From: Planctomonas psychrotolerans
Lineage (GTDB): Bacteria; Actinomycetota; Actinomycetes; Actinomycetales; Microbacteriaceae
Length of the DNA: 64,000 nucleotides
Reading direction: 5' to 3'
Assembly: GCF_008642235.1 (NCBI RefSeq)
Contig: NZ_SJEV01000001.1
Location: 124,001 to 188,000, forward strand
Under the pieces are notes generated by a model that was not told the DNA's origin, made no database searches, and was given only the letters and a program-made list of their open reading frames with translations. The number at the start of each line of letters is the position of its first letter. Position 1 is the first letter of the stretch. The translations under genes were made by a program, and so were the position numbers. Positions 62,095 through 64,000 of the stretch are shown one piece after another.

Positions 62095-62173
62095 CGGTCA
62101 ACTCGACGGGTTCGGTCAACTCGACGGGTTCGGTCAGCTCGACGGGGTCGGTCAGCTCGACGGGTCGGTCAGG
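62095..62173 (-). repeat. 18-base tandem repeats carrying in-frame stops
   Basis: About 4.4 copies of CGGTCAACTCGACGGGTT (or CAGCTCGACGGGGT). In the minus frame of the upstream dehydrogenase each unit contains TGA, giving several successive stops, the first at 62152-62154 ending that gene. Confidence 0.92.
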
Positions 62174-63081
62174 TCCAGCACGGCCTTGATCGAATCGGGC
62201 GTTCCCTCGGCCGAGAAAAGCGCGGGCAGGTCGTCCAACCCCACCCGCACGTCGACGAGGGTGGAGGGGGTGAGGATGCGGTGCGCGCTCATGCGCTGCG
62301 CCCGGTCCATCCAGCGCAGCACGTCCGCCCGATTCCGATGGTGGAGGCTGAGCACACGGAGAGCGCGGAAGTTCCAGCTCCGCATGTCGACCGTTCGCAT
62401 TCCCCTGGCGGACTGGTGGTAGCCCAGGATGCCCAGAGTTCCGGCGGTCGCCACGAGGTCGCTGGCGAGGGCGAGTCCCGCCGCACTCCCCGTCGCCTCC
62501 ACCACCACCGACGCGCCAGCCGACATCGACGGAGGCACCTCATCGGGAGGGAGAACCCGGTCCGCGCCCCACTCCCGGGCGAGGGCCCGTGCGCGTTCCC
62601 GCGGTTCGAGAACGGTCACGCGATGACCACCTGCCACGAGGTAGCGGAGGGCCATCAGACCCATGAAGCCTGCACCGACCAGCACGAGTTCGGACTCGTG
62701 AGCGAGATCGAGCATCTCCATGCCTCCGATCACGCACGCGAGGGGTTCGGCGAGCGCACCGTCGAGCAGCGAGCAGTCGGGATGCAGGAGCACAGCCTGG
62801 TCCGCCGGCAGCACGATTTCCGTCGCGTACCCATCGGTCACGTAGGCGGCGACCCGGGCGCCCACGGGAACCGCCTGCACCGTCGTCTCGGTGACCACGC
62901 CGGACACCTCGTGACCGAGCCGCAGGGGGAAATCCGCCGACCCCTCGGCGACCAGAGCGGTATCGCTATGGCAGATCCCCACGTGGGCCACGCTCACCCG
63001 CACGGAACCGTCGGGCAGATCGGGCGCGACGCCCGACTCCACCGACACCGTGCGCGCGCCCGTGGCGAGCAGGTACCGCAC
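62152..63081 (-). CDS. Zinc-dependent medium-chain alcohol dehydrogenase
   Basis: A 309-residue MDR-family dehydrogenase. Catalytic zinc ligands C37 (VGICHSD) and H57 with E58 (LGHEV); NAD(P) motif VLVGAGFMGLMALR (about 150). The structural-zinc loop with four cysteines is missing, which explains the short length. This is typical of some sugar/polyol or threonine-type dehydrogenases. The start GTG 63081 is two bases after the preceding stop, so the genes are cotranscribed. The stop lies inside tandem repeats. Substrate unknown; context suggests a sugar or sugar-acid. Confidence 0.88.
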   Translation of the reverse strand: MRYLLATGARTVSVESGVAPDLPDGSVRVSVAHVGICHSDTALVAEGSADFPLRLGHEVSGVVTETTVQAVPVGARVAAYVTDGYATEIVLPADQAVLLHPDCSLLDGALAEPLACVIGGMEMLDLAHESELVLVGAGFMGLMALRYLVAGGHRVTVLEPRERARALAREWGADRVLPPDEVPPSMSAGASVVVEATGSAAGLALASDLVATAGTLGILGYHQSARGMRTVDMRSWNFRALRVLSLHHRNRADVLRWMDRAQRMSAHRILTPSTLVDVRVGLDDLPALFSAEGTPDSIKAVLDLTDPSS

Positions 63082-63083
63082 GC

Positions 63084-63884
63084 TCAGCTCGCCGCCCGCG
63101 TCGCCGCCACGTCCTCGGCGAAGCCGGCGAGATCGTCGGATGTCCCGCCGTCGATGACGAGGGAGTGCAGGCGACGCCACGCCGCCCGGTGAGCCGTCTC
63201 CCACAGCGTCGGGAGCAGCGTCGCCCCGTCCGGACCGGACACCACGGCCTGCCCGGGCGTCGCCGTCTCGGGGCCGGGCAGCGTGAGTTCCGCCGCGGTC
63301 TCCGACCGCAGGATGCGGAGGCTGGCCGAGACCGGAACCGAGTCGCTGAGGATGCCGGAGAGACCGGCGGATGCGCCGCTGGCGAGGGTGGCGAGCGCGT
63401 CGTACCCGGTGCCGTTCCGGCGCGCGAACCGAATCGTGCGCACGGGCCCGACGGCCGCGCGGACGAGTGCCAGCTGGTTCAGCAGCACGCGGTCGATGTC
63501 GGAGCCAACGGGGGCGTTCACCCGCGACTCGACGAAGCTGTCCGCCGAGTGCTGCTCGGTGAAGGCGCCCGCACCGCTCGCCACAGCAGGGTTGTGCGAC
63601 CAGGTCGAGTCGATGACCACGGGCACGCGGGCGGCAGCCGCCGCGTCGATGAGCGCGCCGACATCCTCACCCACCGGGTCGATGATCATCACACCGCGGG
63701 CACCCGCCCCGATCGCGGCGATCGCCTCGGCCGCCCAGCCGGCGTTCCCTGCGATACCGACGAGGTCGGCACCCTGGGCCTCGGGGGCGTGATGCAAGGA
63801 CACCGGGAGCGACGCGATGACCTGCGCCACGTCTCCCATGAGTTTCGCGGCGGGCGCGGCCGTCACAGTGAGCCGAGTGGTCAT
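63084..63884 (-). CDS. Unrecognised protein, degenerate oxidoreductase-like
   Basis: A 266-residue cytosolic protein starting ATG 63884, overlapping the stop of the preceding gene by four bases. I do not recognise a family with certainty. Pieces resemble Gfo/Idh/MocA oxidoreductases: ARGVMIIDPVGEDVGALIDA corresponds to the EKP helix, and LHSLVIDGGTSDDLAGFAED to the C-terminal helix. But there is no GxGxxG Rossmann loop and no EKP lysine (IDP instead). It may be a cofactor-less scaffold paired with the upstream partner. Confidence 0.7.
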   Translation of the reverse strand: MTTRLTVTAAPAAKLMGDVAQVIASLPVSLHHAPEAQGADLVGIAGNAGWAAEAIAAIGAGARGVMIIDPVGEDVGALIDAAAAARVPVVIDSTWSHNPAVASGAGAFTEQHSADSFVESRVNAPVGSDIDRVLLNQLALVRAAVGPVRTIRFARRNGTGYDALATLASGASAGLSGILSDSVPVSASLRILRSETAAELTLPGPETATPGQAVVSGPDGATLLPTLWETAHRAAWRRLHSLVIDGGTSDDLAGFAEDVAATRAAS

Positions 63885-64000
63885 GCGTGTGCTCCCTGCG
63901 TGGTCGTCAGCGCGGTGCGCACGTACTCCGAAGCCTGGTCGGCGACGTCGAGCGCGAAGGTCAGGTCATCGATGAGCACGGTGACGTCGAGCGGTTCGGC
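63881..64000 (-). CDS. C-terminal end of an oxidoreductase-like gene
   Basis: Only the last 39 codons are visible (ending FALDVADQASEYVRTALT, then TTTQGAHA stop). The stop overlaps the next ATG by four bases. The helical tail is compatible with the C-terminus of a Gfo/Idh/MocA-type dehydrogenase, but too little is present to be sure. It belongs to the same operon as the two downstream genes. Confidence 0.6.
   Translation of the reverse strand, partial: AEPLDVTVLIDDLTFALDVADQASEYVRTALTTTQGAHA

Noticed and set aside
1-64000. tRNA or rRNA genes
   Set aside because: No cloverleaf with GGTTCGA-type T-arm in proper context or rRNA-like conserved stretch was recognised; TTCGA runs are parts of the repeat element.

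Overview
The window is chromosomal DNA from a high-GC actinobacterium, most likely a plant- or soil-associated Microbacteriaceae. This rests on: a mycothione reductase; the conserved block pgsA-like / garA / ftsR / second MerR gene; a four-codon-overlap style of gene packing; an LAYTG-type sorting signal; a GH10 / GH43-like / GH88-105 set for plant cell-wall sugars; and dense dispersed 23-base hairpin repeats. No rRNA, tRNA, CRISPR array, prophage, insertion sequence or replication origin was seen. The window is accessory-rich but looks vertically inherited, with uniform GC and codon use.

Layout. 1-4.8 kb: end of mycothione reductase, biotin-dependent pyruvate carboxylase, and a divergent orphan ParA. 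5.0-7.6 kb: two MerR regulators (one FtsR), GarA and a CDP-alcohol phosphatidyltransferase, all leftward. 7.7-9.2 kb: protealysin-like M4 protease translationally coupled to its emfourin-type inhibitor. 9.2-19.8 kb: membrane glycosyltransferase, small orphan ORF, a ChaB gene interrupted by an amber codon, an LLM monooxygenase / FMN reductase pair behind a palindromic operator, J-domain protein, flotillin, GH43-like protein, aldo/keto reductase, NAD(P)HX epimerase. 20-27.4 kb: aldo/keto reductase, glutamine amidotransferase-like protein, ketopantoate-reductase-like protein, then a five-gene DUF4129 / membrane / MoxR / DUF58 / membrane operon joined by overlaps. 27.5-35.8 kb: acyl-CoA synthetase coupled to catalase, azoreductase, PAP2-diacylglycerol kinase fusion, and a convergent DNA ligase / LigD-type polymerase pair. 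35.8-45.6 kb: K+ channel, two MFS transporters, the transglutaminase / alpha-E / circularly permuted ATP-grasp operon, alpha-hydroxyacid oxidase coupled to a uronate-dehydrogenase-like SDR. 45.8-55.1 kb: wall-anchored nucleotidase, HerA-like ATPase, nucleoside hydrolase, secreted metzincin with cell-wall-binding repeats. 55.3-64 kb: MFS exporter, second transglutaminase, GH10 xylanase with operators, DUF1918 protein, Pr6Pr membrane protein, secreted GH88/105 hydrolase, and the end of a sugar-oxidoreductase operon running off the window.

Functional themes. (a) Carbohydrate scavenging: secreted or intracellular hydrolases, uronate / alpha-hydroxyacid oxidation and several sugar-type oxidoreductases. 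(b) Redox defence: mycothiol recycling, catalase, azoreductase, LLM/FMN reductase. (c) Central-carbon control by GarA and anaplerosis by pyruvate carboxylase. (d) Phosphate/nucleoside salvage: wall nucleotidase plus nucleoside hydrolase. (e) Peptide-bond chemistry of unknown purpose: the ATP-grasp / alpha-E / transglutaminase operon.

Two sequence-wide patterns deserve attention. First, four arrays of a 23-base hairpin element occur in two versions that differ by a compensatory base-pair swap in the stem. Second, at least nine genes lack a Shine-Dalgarno and instead have a TANNNT -10 box exactly 6-7 bases before the start codon, implying leaderless transcripts.
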